Shown here: positions 44,880 through 54,864 of the stretch, piece after piece
Layout of the letters: each line of letters opens with the position of its first letter
Numbering within the stretch: the stretch's first letter is position 1
Assembly: GCA_044235645.1 (NCBI GenBank)
Contig: JBIIHQ010000003.1
Span: 124,001 to 188,000, forward strand
From: OMIW01 sp044235645
GTDB taxonomy: Bacteria; Bdellovibrionota_C; UBA2361; OMIW01
Direction of reading: 5' to 3'
DNA: 64,000 nt
Made by a program: the position numbers and the translations under genes
Notes under the pieces: generated by a model
The model's input: only the letters and a program-made list of their open reading frames with translations
What the model was told of the DNA's origin: nothing
Databases searched by the model: none

Positions 44880-47144
44880 ATGCGGACACTTTTCCAACGG
44901 CGGACGGACCTATTTTCCATGCTGAACCAAGGATTGGGCGCTAGTAATTCACCTCATCGAGGGACGAGGTCGTCAACGGACTCATCAAGTCTGGCATTGC
45001 TAGCCGCGGTCCGGAAGGGTATCGAGCGGGGACAGATCGACCATTGGGAATCTTTTCGCCAAGCGTTATCCCTCCTTGATAGGGACGATCAAGCGGGTAA
45101 TGGCCTTATCCTCGATCAAAATCTATACACCCTGCCGCTGTTACATTCGCTCATCCTCAGGAATGTACCCCTTGATCTTTTTGCTCGTGTCCTCGACCTG
45201 GGCGCTGATCTGGACATAAAAGTAACACAGCATAACGGGGCTAATCGAGATCGGTATTTCCAATGCTCGCCCGTCGAGATGGCCCTTCTCGACGGGAGGC
45301 TCGAGCATGCCTCATTGCTCATCGATAGAGGTTGCAACCGACACCGAGCCCTCGAACTCTCGGTAACACTCGATAAGGATGAAGAAAAGCCTCTTCGCAC
45401 GGAACTTCTTCTCTCTCGGGGAGAAAAACTTGCGTCCCTTACCGATGGGGTGCTTCATGGTGCGAATTTGCGCGGGCTACGACTGGTGGAAGATCTCAAA
45501 GGTCGCGATCTCTCAGATGCCAACCTTATAGGCACTGACCTGTCGATGACCGAGATTAGTAATTCTACCCTCTTGTCTGGCGCGGTGCGATCACCAACCA
45601 CGCGTTTTCCGGATGACTTCAATTATCGGGACCCTGAGCTCCGACTTACAAATGCGCGACCTCATCCAATCGTCGGGACCGATGACTTTCTTTCCGCTCG
45701 TGATGTAGAGCGAATGTATGTCCATCTTACAAACAATCCCGAACTTCCCGGCTTGATAGCTCAAGAAGCCAAGAAATTTCATCAGCGATCAGGTGATCTC
45801 TCAGATGCAGTGCTCTACCTCCTCGCTTATAACGATACTGTTGCTAACTACCCAAACGGGACCGGACTTCCTCTCACCTCTCTTCTCCCACGCATCCTCT
45901 TCGGGCACACGGATATCGCGATTCCAGAGTTGCTTCGAAGTTTGGAGAGAAAAATGGATACGTTCTTTTCTCGGTCTGCTGGCTATCATTACAACATGCC
46001 AGAGCTACTCGCCCTGTGCGCGCATCCCCGAGATCCAGGATTACAATCTCCCCTTCTAGACACCCTCGCAACAGCGATCACGAGTGTCGATAGATGGATA
46101 GGAGGGCCCAATTTAGATGTTCAATTGACGAATGAAGTCATGGCTCTCTGGGGTAAAACGGGTATATTGACCCACTCTTTTCCATGGTTGAAATATGCGA
46201 CGCAGCGAGAGAGAACAATTGCCGATGACGGGTCCGCGATAATACGACCTGCAATAATTGAGTCATTTGGGGGTCGATTTGTTCCCGACAATGAGACCAG
46301 ATTAGGTCATCGATATGTGTTCTCTCCCGGTACGATTTCCTTTTCCACCGACAAACCGGATATGCTGGGCGAACGAGGGACGAGCAGGACTTTTCGGTCG
46401 GAAATATTTGTCGAGCTCAGAAGAGGCTACTACCTGGTGAGCGATCCCGAGCACGGGACGCTTATCATCAGGAACTCTTCCCCAGATTTTGGACGCGACA
46501 GACTGCCTGATGTTGCATTCTGGTCACCCCGCGGCATCGACAACGGCCTTTCCGAAGATGCGCTGCTTGGCTTCAACCTCAACTCTCTCCACTCTTCTCT
46601 CCTCGAGGAGGGGGGCTTTCGACATATTACCGATCCTTCGCTGTATCGAAAGTCTTCCGAAGCTCCTGGACACATGCGAGTACTGGAGCAAAATCTTCTC
46701 GACCTAATCGATCACTTTCATCGGTGGACCTTCGACACGAGCTCGACTGCATGGAAGGCTAGTCCCGATGGAGGCGATCCGATGCTCGTCGGCGGTCATT
46801 TATCCGCTGGATTTGGCCACGTCCTTGATTTCCTCGAGACGCGCAAAAGAGCTAATCTTGAAAAATCGTGGGCCGGTCAATCGCTTGCTCCGTTACCCGC
46901 CCTCGCAGTGATGCCGCGCGAATTGCCGTGGTGGGCCCCCTATCCCCTTACGCCGGCGCTCGGTGGCCGTTCGAGTGAATATCAGATTCCCGTATCCCTT
47001 CCCGTCATCGAAGCACTCAGAGCCCTGCACGAAGGAGAGGTCGATCATACCACCCCAGATGATACGGGCGTGTTAAATCTTCTCCAGCGGGCGATTGATA
47101 AACGCGCGGTGCTCGCATTAGTGGATCGAGCTGAGATGTGGTAG
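44880..47144 (+). CDS. Large protein with ankyrin-like and pentapeptide-like repeats
   Basis: The protein has 754 residues. No signal peptide or membrane segment is seen. Residues about 80-170 resemble two degenerate ankyrin repeats (LHSLILRNVPLDLFARVLDLGADLD; SPVEMALLDGRLEHASLLIDRG). Residues about 195-240 read as pentapeptide-like repeats (GANLRGL, GRDLSDANLIGTDLSM). The remaining two-thirds are unlike anything I recognise and are Pro/Ser/Arg-rich. A start at 44919 is possible. Ankyrin/pentapeptide mixes are often protein-interaction or effector-like, which is only a suggestion. A Pro-rich small gene follows. Confidence 0.7.
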   Translation: MRTLFQRRTDLFSMLNQGLGASNSPHRGTRSSTDSSSLALLAAVRKGIERGQIDHWESFRQALSLLDRDDQAGNGLILDQNLYTLPLLHSLILRNVPLDLFARVLDLGADLDIKVTQHNGANRDRYFQCSPVEMALLDGRLEHASLLIDRGCNRHRALELSVTLDKDEEKPLRTELLLSRGEKLASLTDGVLHGANLRGLRLVEDLKGRDLSDANLIGTDLSMTEISNSTLLSGAVRSPTTRFPDDFNYRDPELRLTNARPHPIVGTDDFLSARDVERMYVHLTNNPELPGLIAQEAKKFHQRSGDLSDAVLYLLAYNDTVANYPNGTGLPLTSLLPRILFGHTDIAIPELLRSLERKMDTFFSRSAGYHYNMPELLALCAHPRDPGLQSPLLDTLATAITSVDRWIGGPNLDVQLTNEVMALWGKTGILTHSFPWLKYATQRERTIADDGSAIIRPAIIESFGGRFVPDNETRLGHRYVFSPGTISFSTDKPDMLGERGTSRTFRSEIFVELRRGYYLVSDPEHGTLIIRNSSPDFGRDRLPDVAFWSPRGIDNGLSEDALLGFNLNSLHSSLLEEGGFRHITDPSLYRKSSEAPGHMRVLEQNLLDLIDHFHRWTFDTSSTAWKASPDGGDPMLVGGHLSAGFGHVLDFLETRKRANLEKSWAGQSLAPLPALAVMPRELPWWAPYPLTPALGGRSSEYQIPVSLPVIEALRALHEGEVDHTTPDDTGVLNLLQRAIDKRAVLALVDRAEMW

Positions 47145-47207
47145 AGAGACACTCAAAGAGCGGTGTCATTATCGCTCAATGTCTCATTATTTAAGGAGTT
47201 TTTGTTC

Positions 47208-47486
47208 ATGATCAATACCGATACTCGCCCTGTCCCCTCACATGAGACTCAATCGCTCGAGACCTGCTCTTTTCCGTCGGGGAGACTCGTCGAGACGCCC
47301 GCCAAACCGGCAGTGCCGGAGCGCACGACTCCCACAGAGCCTTCTCCCACAAGAACCCCGAGCCATCCATTTTCCCCTCCGAACCCGGACATCGAAGAGC
47401 CTCTCCCTCAGATTGATCCCGATAGGTCGCGACCGAAGTGCCACCGCGACTCCGAACTGGCGCGAGGGATACAAAGGGGGTCATGA
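47208..47486 (+). CDS. Small Pro-rich hypothetical protein
   Basis: The protein has about 92 residues, Pro/Thr/Glu/Arg-rich and probably disordered. AAGGAG at 47193-47198 lies 9 bases before ATG 47208, a good ribosome site. It follows the large ankyrin-like gene by 63 bases and may be co-transcribed with it. No family recognised. Confidence 0.5.
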   Translation: MINTDTRPVPSHETQSLETCSFPSGRLVETPAKPAVPERTTPTEPSPTRTPSHPFSPPNPDIEEPLPQIDPDRSRPKCHRDSELARGIQRGS

Positions 47487-47504
47487 TTAGCCTCCGACCG
47501 CCAT

Positions 47505-49673
47505 TCATGACGTCAGGCGATACCCTGATTGAATCTCGGCAATGAACGCCGAGCGCGGAGGTACCTCGAGGGTTCCTCCTCCTGTCCGTCCAACGGAGAT
47601 GGTTGCTTCTAGTGCAGAATTTATCCCGAGCTGAAATATCCTCCTGACGGGGAGTCCCGGATTTATCCGAAGGGTAGTCGCGCCGTGACCAGTATGCACT
47701 CCGGTCAAAAACACGCCCTCCTCTCCCCTCAAAACCTGAAGCTGTAGTTCGGGGGAGTGGGCCTCAGCAGCCGCGTTGAGATCCAACGTTTCCCGGAGGC
47801 AGCCAAGAAATTCCTCGGTGGGAACAGGACACGTTGCAACATGCACATGGGCTCCATATTGCGGATGCTCCTGAAGCTTCATTATTGCGGGAGCCCCTCC
47901 ATAGAGTGACCCCTCTGAAAAAATTGCTTTTGTCTCCCACCCCTGGTTCAGGATCACTATCTTTTCCGCCCACAGGTGCCCCTCAAAGCCCCTATCGCAA
48001 GAACCATCGGCCCACACACACGAGTCCCGTTCGGTGGCAAGCATCGCGCCATAGTCTTCGAGGTAAAAATCGCTCTGATCATAAAAAAACACCGGGAGCG
48101 GACTGAGCTTATTGTTTCGCTGTTTGTATCCGGTTCGAGGAAAACTCAGTACTCGACCGCCGTGTCTTCGAAATTCAATAAGAAGATATCTCTCTTCCTC
48201 GGTAAGCTCGAACGCATATCCCGGTAGGACGATGAGCTTATACCTCATTAGATGGTGACGCTCCGCCCCGATGCTCGGTGAGAACCAGAGCCCAAATCCA
48301 AAACGAAGACAAAAACGGGCAACGTGATCGAGCTGCTGACGGGTCGAGTACACCACACTTTGTGCGGTAATTTCATGACTCCAAAGACTCTCCGTATCGT
48401 GAATGCAAAGCACATCCCGAGACGGAAGAGGGAGCGCCTCAGAAAGCCCAAGCTCTCTCTCGAGCCGACCAAAAATCTCATTCTTAGCGGCGATGAGCTT
48501 TTCCTGCTGCGAGGATTCGATTCGCACATCATGGGGAACAACGCCATCGTGATACTGCTCACACCCTCCTGGCATTCTTTGCCAGCTAAAATAGAGCATC
48601 TGATTAGCCCCCTGAAAAGCGGACTGCATTCCCCACACAAAAAGCCAATCAAGGGAGAGTCGTCGATTCGTTGGCTGCCAGTTTACCTGCACTGGCTGTT
48701 GCTCAAGAATGGCGAAATGTTGCTGGCGCGCCGAGCGCATCAGTGCGAATTGCCACGCGGAGGTCGTCGGATGAGGCTCTTGCTCCATCTGGTAGTGATC
48801 AAATCCGACATAATCGAGATCACGAGATACCTGCCAGGGGCAGAGATCTGTGAAGAGGGTCATCAGATTGTGCGTGATGGGCCGGCCGGGACTCCAGTGC
48901 CGCAAGACATCGATCTGTTCTCGCTGGAAACGGCAGACCGCCTCGTTGCTGAACCGACGGAAATCGAGCTCCATGTGCGGATTTTGATCGGTCCACGACG
49001 CACGGGGAAGATCAATCTCCAAAAAACTTCGATACCGTTGGGACCAGAAGCAGGTAAACCACTCCTCATTAAGCTTTTCGATATCGTCGTCATACCGCTC
49101 TGCAAGCCACTTCTGAAATCCCTCCCGAGCCGCGGAAGTAAAGAGAAAGATAGAATTATGACATCCGAACTCGTTATCGGTCTGCCACGAAACGACCGCG
49201 GGATGACTCCCGAAAAAGCGGCCATACGCCTCGGTGATTCGGATGCTCTCGGCGCGATATGCCTGGTTATGAAAGTCGTAATGACGACGGGAACCAAACG
49301 GAATCGTCCCCCCGGTTCGAGTGATCGGCAGTATGTCGGGCTGTTGATCGATAAGCCATTTCGGGGGAGTCGCCGTCGGCGTACAAAAAATAACTCCGAT
49401 GCCACTCTCTGCTGCTCGATCGAGAGCACGGAGAAAAATATCGGGACGCCACTCCCCTGGGGAGGGCTCAACTGTTGCCCAACTAAACTCCCCCATCCGG
49501 ATCGTATGAATGCCCTGCTTCACCATCCGGCGAAAGTCTTCATCGACCCGCTCACTTCTTGAAAGCCTGACTATCTCGCCCCCCTGGGCCCGTCGTGTCA
49601 CCGTCTCTCCCGCCGATATATAGTCGGGATAATAGGCTGCACCAAGTTTGTATATGTTTTGTCGCTTCTTCAT
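47505..49673 (-). CDS. GH42 beta-galactosidase
   Basis: The protein has about 722 residues. GH42 hallmarks are visible: YYPDY and FSWATVEPSPGEW near the start, acid/base Glu168 in QTDNEFG and nucleophile Glu324 in ILEQQPVQVNW. There is no signal peptide, so it probably acts on imported galactosides in the cytoplasm. ATG 49673 is preferred; the frame upstream to 49847 overlaps the galK end. It is the third gene of galT-galK-GH42, so it supplies galactose to the Leloir steps. Confidence 0.93.
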   Translation of the reverse strand: MKKRQNIYKLGAAYYPDYISAGETVTRRAQGGEIVRLSRSERVDEDFRRMVKQGIHTIRMGEFSWATVEPSPGEWRPDIFLRALDRAAESGIGVIFCTPTATPPKWLIDQQPDILPITRTGGTIPFGSRRHYDFHNQAYRAESIRITEAYGRFFGSHPAVVSWQTDNEFGCHNSIFLFTSAAREGFQKWLAERYDDDIEKLNEEWFTCFWSQRYRSFLEIDLPRASWTDQNPHMELDFRRFSNEAVCRFQREQIDVLRHWSPGRPITHNLMTLFTDLCPWQVSRDLDYVGFDHYQMEQEPHPTTSAWQFALMRSARQQHFAILEQQPVQVNWQPTNRRLSLDWLFVWGMQSAFQGANQMLYFSWQRMPGGCEQYHDGVVPHDVRIESSQQEKLIAAKNEIFGRLERELGLSEALPLPSRDVLCIHDTESLWSHEITAQSVVYSTRQQLDHVARFCLRFGFGLWFSPSIGAERHHLMRYKLIVLPGYAFELTEEERYLLIEFRRHGGRVLSFPRTGYKQRNNKLSPLPVFFYDQSDFYLEDYGAMLATERDSCVWADGSCDRGFEGHLWAEKIVILNQGWETKAIFSEGSLYGGAPAIMKLQEHPQYGAHVHVATCPVPTEEFLGCLRETLDLNAAAEAHSPELQLQVLRGEEGVFLTGVHTGHGATTLRINPGLPVRRIFQLGINSALEATISVGRTGGGTLEVPPRSAFIAEIQSGYRLTS

Positions 49674-49695
49674 CAGCGAGTCCCTTTTCGATTCA

Positions 49696-51084
49696 TCAGC
49701 CGATTGAGAATCCCGACGATACGTCGCACAGGAACAGTTCGGGAATGATCCCCGTTGCCACCGTGTAGGGATTGGTGGGCGAGGAGAAGCAATCAACGAG
49801 TCTTTCGCCAATACTTCGAGCGACCAACTGAATTGTTGATCCACCAAACCCTCCGCCGGTCATTCTCGGGCCTATCAGAGCCTCTTCGAGATTCAGATCG
49901 ATACCCCGCGCTACCTGAACAGCTACTTCCCCCACTGCCCGACAGGCATGATTGAGTTCATCGCACGATACTTCATACAAATTATCGAGCGAATCATGAC
50001 TTGCCCGCATCACTGCGCCGAGTGTCTGCGCATGTCCCGATGAAAGTGCCTGAACAGCCGCGATAACCCTGCCGTTTTCACACATGGCATGACACGCCCG
50101 TCGTGCAAGTATCGCTTCCTCTTCGCTATCTCCCAAGAGGCTCTCTATCATCCGGAGAGTAGCCCCCTCCTCCAATCCTCTAAATCGGGGAGATCGAGCA
50201 ATTTCTCCAAGCGAACGCGCTTCAATACCCAGCGCTCGGTTGAGAGAAACGAGCGCTCTCTCACAGCTTGAACGCCTTTCATTATAGGCACTTTCAGCAA
50301 GGGAGTGACTGACCCCCGTTTTAAAGATGAGAAGCTGATGGTCTCGAAACTTCTGATGGGCGGACACGTACTGTATGTCGAACTCTCTTGAGGTCGGAAA
50401 TCGAAGGAAATCGATACACGTGAAGTGATTAGCCCGCGAGCACAACACCGCGAGCTGATCCATCATTCCACACACCGTACCGACGAACCGATGCTCGACA
50501 TACATCGCGAGCCGCGCAATCGATGCCACATCCAACGGATCTCCAGCGACATTGTTTAGCTGGCCAAGTATGGAGACACAGAGTGCCGCTGAGCTACTTA
50601 GGCCTGAGCCCTGCGGGAGGGTTGAATCAAGGGAGATCTCGAGAGTATTCCCACTCCACGGCATGCCACTCTCCCCCCTCAACCGCAGGGCTGCCTCGAA
50701 CATAGCAAAACACCCGACGACATACCTCCCCCACTGACATTCTTGCAGCCCAGGGACCGCCACTCGGGAGCTCACATCGATTCCCGTCGAGAGGACCGAT
50801 GATACTATCTCGCTGATCTCCTCCCCCCGAAAGCAGACCGTCTCTCCGGATGTTCGTGACGCGATCCGAATTTCGCCACCCTGAGCATGCCCAGCCCCTC
50901 CCTCCGCGCAAAGCATGAGCTCAGCTCGGATACCAAGCGAGATCGCCGCCGGCATCACCATGCCGCCGTTATAGTCGGTGTGTTCGCCAATAAGATTGAC
51001 CCGGCCCGGCGCAAATGAAACAAGACGGTGGTTAATCGCTCGATTATCCGACACCGGGCCTTCACTGTATGGCAGTATCCGCAT
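49696..51084 (-). CDS. galK: Galactokinase
   Basis: GalK phosphorylates galactose at C1 using ATP. It has about 462 residues and the GalK signature GRVNLIGEHTDYNGG near 25-39, the GHMP ATP loop LPQGSGLSSSAAL and the late GPRMTGGGFGGS. The length is somewhat above the usual 390, with extra segments in the middle. ATG 51084 overlaps the galT end by 23 bases; the frame continuing to 51207 lies in galT. Middle gene of the gal operon. Confidence 0.93.
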   Translation of the reverse strand: MRILPYSEGPVSDNRAINHRLVSFAPGRVNLIGEHTDYNGGMVMPAAISLGIRAELMLCAEGGAGHAQGGEIRIASRTSGETVCFRGEEISEIVSSVLSTGIDVSSRVAVPGLQECQWGRYVVGCFAMFEAALRLRGESGMPWSGNTLEISLDSTLPQGSGLSSSAALCVSILGQLNNVAGDPLDVASIARLAMYVEHRFVGTVCGMMDQLAVLCSRANHFTCIDFLRFPTSREFDIQYVSAHQKFRDHQLLIFKTGVSHSLAESAYNERRSSCERALVSLNRALGIEARSLGEIARSPRFRGLEEGATLRMIESLLGDSEEEAILARRACHAMCENGRVIAAVQALSSGHAQTLGAVMRASHDSLDNLYEVSCDELNHACRAVGEVAVQVARGIDLNLEEALIGPRMTGGGFGGSTIQLVARSIGERLVDCFSSPTNPYTVATGIIPELFLCDVSSGFSIG

Positions 51085-52246
51085 AGGAGTCTCCCTCGCT
51101 ACTCTCGTGTCCCTCGTCATCGAATACACCGACTGAAACCTCAATGGCGCGAAGCTCGGCGGCCTTTTCCTCGGGAAAGGTATCGTTAATAAACAAGCCG
51201 GTACCACTTTCCACCCCCGCCAGATACTTCAACTTCTCTGCAGACCGATAGGGAGGATAGAGCTCGATGTGCCAGTGATAGGATGGGCACTGCCAATCCC
51301 GTGCTGCTGCTTGATGATGCACCATAATATACGGCATCGGGAAGTTAAAGAGTCTGTCGTACTTGAGAAGAACGGTCTTGAGAACGATCGCAAGTTCACG
51401 ACGTTCGACCTCATCAAGTTGATGGATGAGCGGACGATGACGACGCGAAGTGATATGAACTTCATAGGGATATCGCGCGGCGTACGGGACAAACGCCACC
51501 ATCGTGTTTGTCAAAATTACCAATCGTTCTCCACTTCGCTCTTCCTCACCCGCGAGCGTGCACACGAGACACTCGCCAGTGTGGGCGTGGTGCGACGCAG
51601 CGATCCGATGTTCATTGGCAACAAATGGCGGCACATGGTTGAAGGCATAGAGCTGTCCATGGGGATGATGCAGCGTGACCCCTATCTCCGTTCCCTTATT
51701 TTCGAACGGAAACAGGTACGCGAGCCCCTCCTCCTTTTCCAAGGCCAAACACCTGTCCTGCCACACCGCTATCAAACCTTCGATGTGAGATAGTGACTCA
51801 TAAGCAAGAGTTGAATCGTGTCGCGGTGAATACAGCACGACCTCGCACCGACCAGTAACCGCGCAGCGAGCGGCCCCAGGACTATTGCGCTCACTCCCTG
51901 CGGCCTTACCGGCGGATAACCCAGGGAACATGTTCTCAAAAATAGCCCACGAGTAGCGCTGACCTCCGAACGGAACCTCGCTTGGAACGATTACCCCATC
52001 GTCTCCGGCACTCGGGGCACAAAGCGGGCAATACTCCCGTGGAGGCAAAAAGGGACGATCCTGCCGACTCGCCGATATGCTCACGAACTCCCCCCGCATC
52101 GCGTGCCATCTGAGGTGAGGAGGTGTCCAGCTTTCAGGACGCTCCACTACGGGACCGGTCAAACGATAATCATCGGGATATGGCTGTCTGCTGTATTCAA
52201 TCCAGACACGGCCATCAGGCTTTCGCCATTCGAACTTGTGGAGCAT
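51062..52246 (-). CDS. galT: Galactose-1-phosphate uridylyltransferase
   Basis: GalT exchanges UMP between UDP-glucose and galactose-1-phosphate. The 394 residues carry the active HPHGQ at 194-198, the zinc-binding CPLC near 73-76 and a late YHWHIELYPP. First gene of the galT-galK-GH42 operon; no galE is in the window. A strong terminator of the neighbouring operon lies upstream at 52301-52336. Confidence 0.94.
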   Translation of the reverse strand: MLHKFEWRKPDGRVWIEYSRQPYPDDYRLTGPVVERPESWTPPHLRWHAMRGEFVSISASRQDRPFLPPREYCPLCAPSAGDDGVIVPSEVPFGGQRYSWAIFENMFPGLSAGKAAGSERNSPGAARCAVTGRCEVVLYSPRHDSTLAYESLSHIEGLIAVWQDRCLALEKEEGLAYLFPFENKGTEIGVTLHHPHGQLYAFNHVPPFVANEHRIAASHHAHTGECLVCTLAGEEERSGERLVILTNTMVAFVPYAARYPYEVHITSRRHRPLIHQLDEVERRELAIVLKTVLLKYDRLFNFPMPYIMVHHQAAARDWQCPSYHWHIELYPPYRSAEKLKYLAGVESGTGLFINDTFPEEKAAELRAIEVSVGVFDDEGHESSEGDSYADTAIQ

Positions 52247-52300
52247 TACGATACCCGTTAATCAATCGAGTGAAATAAGAGTCTGACAGTGGCGACTCAG

Positions 52301-52336
52301 AAAAAAAGCCCGGTGATGCGGCGAAGCATCCCGGGC
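52301..52336 (-). terminator. Strong intrinsic terminator for the SDR/LLM operon
   Basis: On the minus strand GCCCGGGATGC (52336-52326) pairs with GCATCACCGGGC (52319-52308, one bulged base) around a six-base loop and is followed at once by TTTTTTT (52307-52301). This is a classic rho-independent terminator about 80 bases after the SDR gene. Confidence 0.88.
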
Positions 52337-52417
52337 GTCCGATAGAAACCAGAGCGGACACGCCGCGAACCTGATACCTGTGATCGATGAGCCTGCCTCA
52401 ACGATGATAGGCGATGG

Positions 52418-53173
52418 TCAATACCGCTGCGATAGCGGATGGATCATCACTTCATCAACAACCACGTGCGGGGGCGCACAGACGACAGCCTGGATCCACC
52501 ACGCGACATCAGTTGGCTGTAGCCAATCGTGATGGGCGGGTGAGCCTGCTGGGTCCGCGTGGAAGTTCGTATCGATGAGCCCCGGCAGTACCTCTGAGAC
52601 CCTGACGCCAAATGGTTGAACCTCCTTGCGGATGGAAGCAACCATCGAGCTTTGGGCGTATTTCGAGGCGCTGTAGATGGCTCCTCCTTCGAGGGGCCGG
52701 CGGGCGACATCTGATGTTACGACAACCAGATGCCCTGATTGAGCCTCCTTCATCAACGGAATGACGCTCTGCAGCAGCACAGCAGTTCCGAGAATGTTGG
52801 TCGCAATCATCTCATCGATGTCACCTCGCTTCATCTCATCGTGCTTCCCAAATCGTCCCATCCCCGCGCAATGGACGACCACTGAGAGCCGCTTACCCGC
52901 TGCGATAATCGGAGAGAAAACCGATCCAAGATAGCCGACGTCGGTGATATCACCAGCACACGCGGTGACAGAGGTCATATCACCTCTCAGCTCTGCCTGA
53001 AGCTGCGTCAACTTCGAAGCCGAGCGACCAAGAAGCACCAGCTCATGATCACCAGATCGATCAGCCGTTGGCTTAATCAATTCGGCCATCGAGCGTGCGA
53101 CCGCTTCACCGACACCACTTGATGCGCCGGTGATAAGGATGACCCCCTTTTGGGGTGCAGAGTTGTTGTTCAT
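52418..53173 (-). CDS. Short-chain dehydrogenase/reductase
   Basis: The protein has about 251 residues of the classical SDR fold. TGASSGVGEAVA near 15-26 binds the cofactor, NILGTAVLL gives the Asn, and the catalytic YSASK follows a Ser. It acts on an unknown alcohol or ketone. It sits 54 bases downstream of the LLM oxidoreductase in the same direction and ahead of a strong terminator, so the two probably form an operon. Confidence 0.88.
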   Translation of the reverse strand: MNNNSAPQKGVILITGASSGVGEAVARSMAELIKPTADRSGDHELVLLGRSASKLTQLQAELRGDMTSVTACAGDITDVGYLGSVFSPIIAAGKRLSVVVHCAGMGRFGKHDEMKRGDIDEMIATNILGTAVLLQSVIPLMKEAQSGHLVVVTSDVARRPLEGGAIYSASKYAQSSMVASIRKEVQPFGVRVSEVLPGLIDTNFHADPAGSPAHHDWLQPTDVAWWIQAVVCAPPHVVVDEVMIHPLSQRY

Positions 53174-53226
53174 GAGAGATCTCACAGAGTGGTACTTGTG
53201 CGAGCTGCCGCTTCAGATCGTGCTGC

Positions 53227-54399
53227 TCAGTCATAGCTGAGCGGGCCGAAGGTAAGCGGAGTTTCAGGGATGCCATGAGGGAAGCGTCCCTGAACCTCAC
53301 TCAGACGGCGATTCGGAAGTTCCGGCAATACCAGCTTTCCGACCTGCAGAGACTCCTCTCGGAGAGGGTATCCCGACAGGATGAACGAACGGAACCCAAG
53401 GGCCCGATACCGCTCAAGCTTCTCCAGCACCTCCGCCGGGCTGCCAACAATCGCACTACTGGCTCCAGACCGTACCTCACCGATGGTGGTCCAGAGGACC
53501 TCCTCGGCATAGCCATCCCCATCCGCCATCGCCCGCAACGATTGTTGCGCAGCGACTCCTGCTGAAGTGGCATCCTGGGTTCTTCCCTTAAGGTTGATCC
53601 GCTTCGCCTCATCGAGTCCTCGCGCAAGAAAGGTTGCCCATTCGCGCGCCTCTTTTCGTGTCTCTCTGACAACCACGTGAATCCGAAGCCCGAAGTCTAT
53701 CTTCCTCCCATACCGAGCCGCTCTCGCTGAAACATCCGCGATAACTGCCGCGAGCTCCTCCTCTGGAAGGGGCCACAACAGGTAGACATCGCAGAGCCAC
53801 GCAGCGACCTCTCGCGCGACCTCGGACAACCCTCCAAAATAAAGGAGCGGTCCACTCCGTTGATACGGCCGCACGGGCGCCCCTGGGAGATCAAACTGAT
53901 ACAGCTCACCATCGCTCTTGATCCTCCCTTCCGCCCACGCGGAGCGAAGGATCCGGATAATCTCAGAGGTTCGCCGATATCGATACCCCCCCTCCTCCCG
54001 GAGGCCCGGCAAATCCGAACTTATAATGTTCAGAGAAAGCCGACCCTGTAACAGGTGGTCGAGCGTCGATACCGTCCGCGCCAAGGTGGGCGGGTGAACT
54101 TCACCGAGACGAATCGCAGGAAGAAGACTAATCGTCGAGGTACTCGGAGCAACGGCAGCCGCAAACGGAATAACCTCCTGTCCAATCATATAAGAGGTTG
54201 GCAACAGAATGTTGAGGAATCCCTGCTTCTCCGCAGTGAGCACGATCTCCCGACAGTGCTCAAAACTACTCCGACGATCCGGGTCGGGTACGCCGATCAT
54301 TGTGGTATCACCTCCACAAAGATCAGCGAACCACGCCATCTCACAGACCGGATCCGGGGTACGAATCCCAAGAAACGGCGTCACAGGCTGTAAAACCAT
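53227..54399 (-). CDS. LLM class flavin-dependent oxidoreductase
   Basis: The protein has about 390 residues of the luciferase-like monooxygenase family, closest in feel to alkanesulfonate monooxygenase (SsuD). Segments include FEHCREIVLTAEKQGFLNILLP near 45-67, RTVSTLDHLLQGRLSLNIISSD near 108-129 and YLLWPLPEEE. It uses FMNH2 supplied by a reductase, none of which is nearby. ATG 54399 is chosen, with AGG 10 bases upstream; a GTG at 54423 is also in frame. A 13-bp inverted repeat lies around the start. Confidence 0.86.
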   Translation of the reverse strand: MVLQPVTPFLGIRTPDPVCEMAWFADLCGGDTTMIGVPDPDRRSSFEHCREIVLTAEKQGFLNILLPTSYMIGQEVIPFAAAVAPSTSTISLLPAIRLGEVHPPTLARTVSTLDHLLQGRLSLNIISSDLPGLREEGGYRYRRTSEIIRILRSAWAEGRIKSDGELYQFDLPGAPVRPYQRSGPLLYFGGLSEVAREVAAWLCDVYLLWPLPEEELAAVIADVSARAARYGRKIDFGLRIHVVVRETRKEAREWATFLARGLDEAKRINLKGRTQDATSAGVAAQQSLRAMADGDGYAEEVLWTTIGEVRSGASSAIVGSPAEVLEKLERYRALGFRSFILSGYPLREESLQVGKLVLPELPNRRLSEVQGRFPHGIPETPLTFGPLSYD

Positions 54400-54864
54400 C
54401 TTGAATACCTGAAATAAGCCCACCCTTCACCCCGAAGTTATCGGCCGTGACAGGTGCGCTTATTTCAGGTGCAAAACCATAGCCCTTGGAACACTAAGCC
54501 AGGAGAAGAAAAATCGCAAAGGGATGCGGTTGAGGAGGGCTCCGAGGGCTCTATCCAAGACGATCATCCCAGAACCGGTCGTCACCGGGAGAGAAGGCCT
54601 CTTCAGTCGTCTCAAGTCCCCCCTTCAATCTCACCAGATTGCGACCCTCCGCAAAGAAGGGCTCGGGAGAGGCACCACCTCCCCACCATCACACGCAGAA
54701 TAGTACATTTTTCTAGGATCGTTTGCTATCAATCTCAACTGGTGTATTGTAACGGACGAGTTGAATCATGGGACGGTCAGTGCGGTGCCCCGCAGGATTC
54801 GTGTCGAGAGGGAGAGTAATAGCGCGAAGGAACAGAGAGCGTCGAGTTGAGAGAGGAGGTGGAA
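54400..54864. other. Intergenic region between LLM and TadE-like genes
   Basis: The LLM and TadE-like genes diverge here. The region holds a 13-bp inverted repeat (54407-54419 and 54458-54470, 38-base spacer) and otherwise no convincing gene. Frames such as 54454-54819 have unlikely, Arg/Ser-rich composition. Confidence 0.45.
54407..54470. repeat. 13-bp inverted repeat upstream of the LLM gene
   Basis: ACCTGAAATAAGC (54407-54419) and GCTTATTTCAGGT (54458-54470) are exact inverse copies 38 bases apart, 8-72 bases upstream of the LLM start. Paired operator sites for a dimeric regulator, or a loop, are possible. Confidence 0.65.

Noticed and set aside
48324..49562. 412-codon plus-strand frame opposite the GH42 gene
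   Set aside because: The minus strand carries a complete GH42 enzyme with both catalytic Glu; the plus frame has Arg/Pro/Ser-rich shadow composition.
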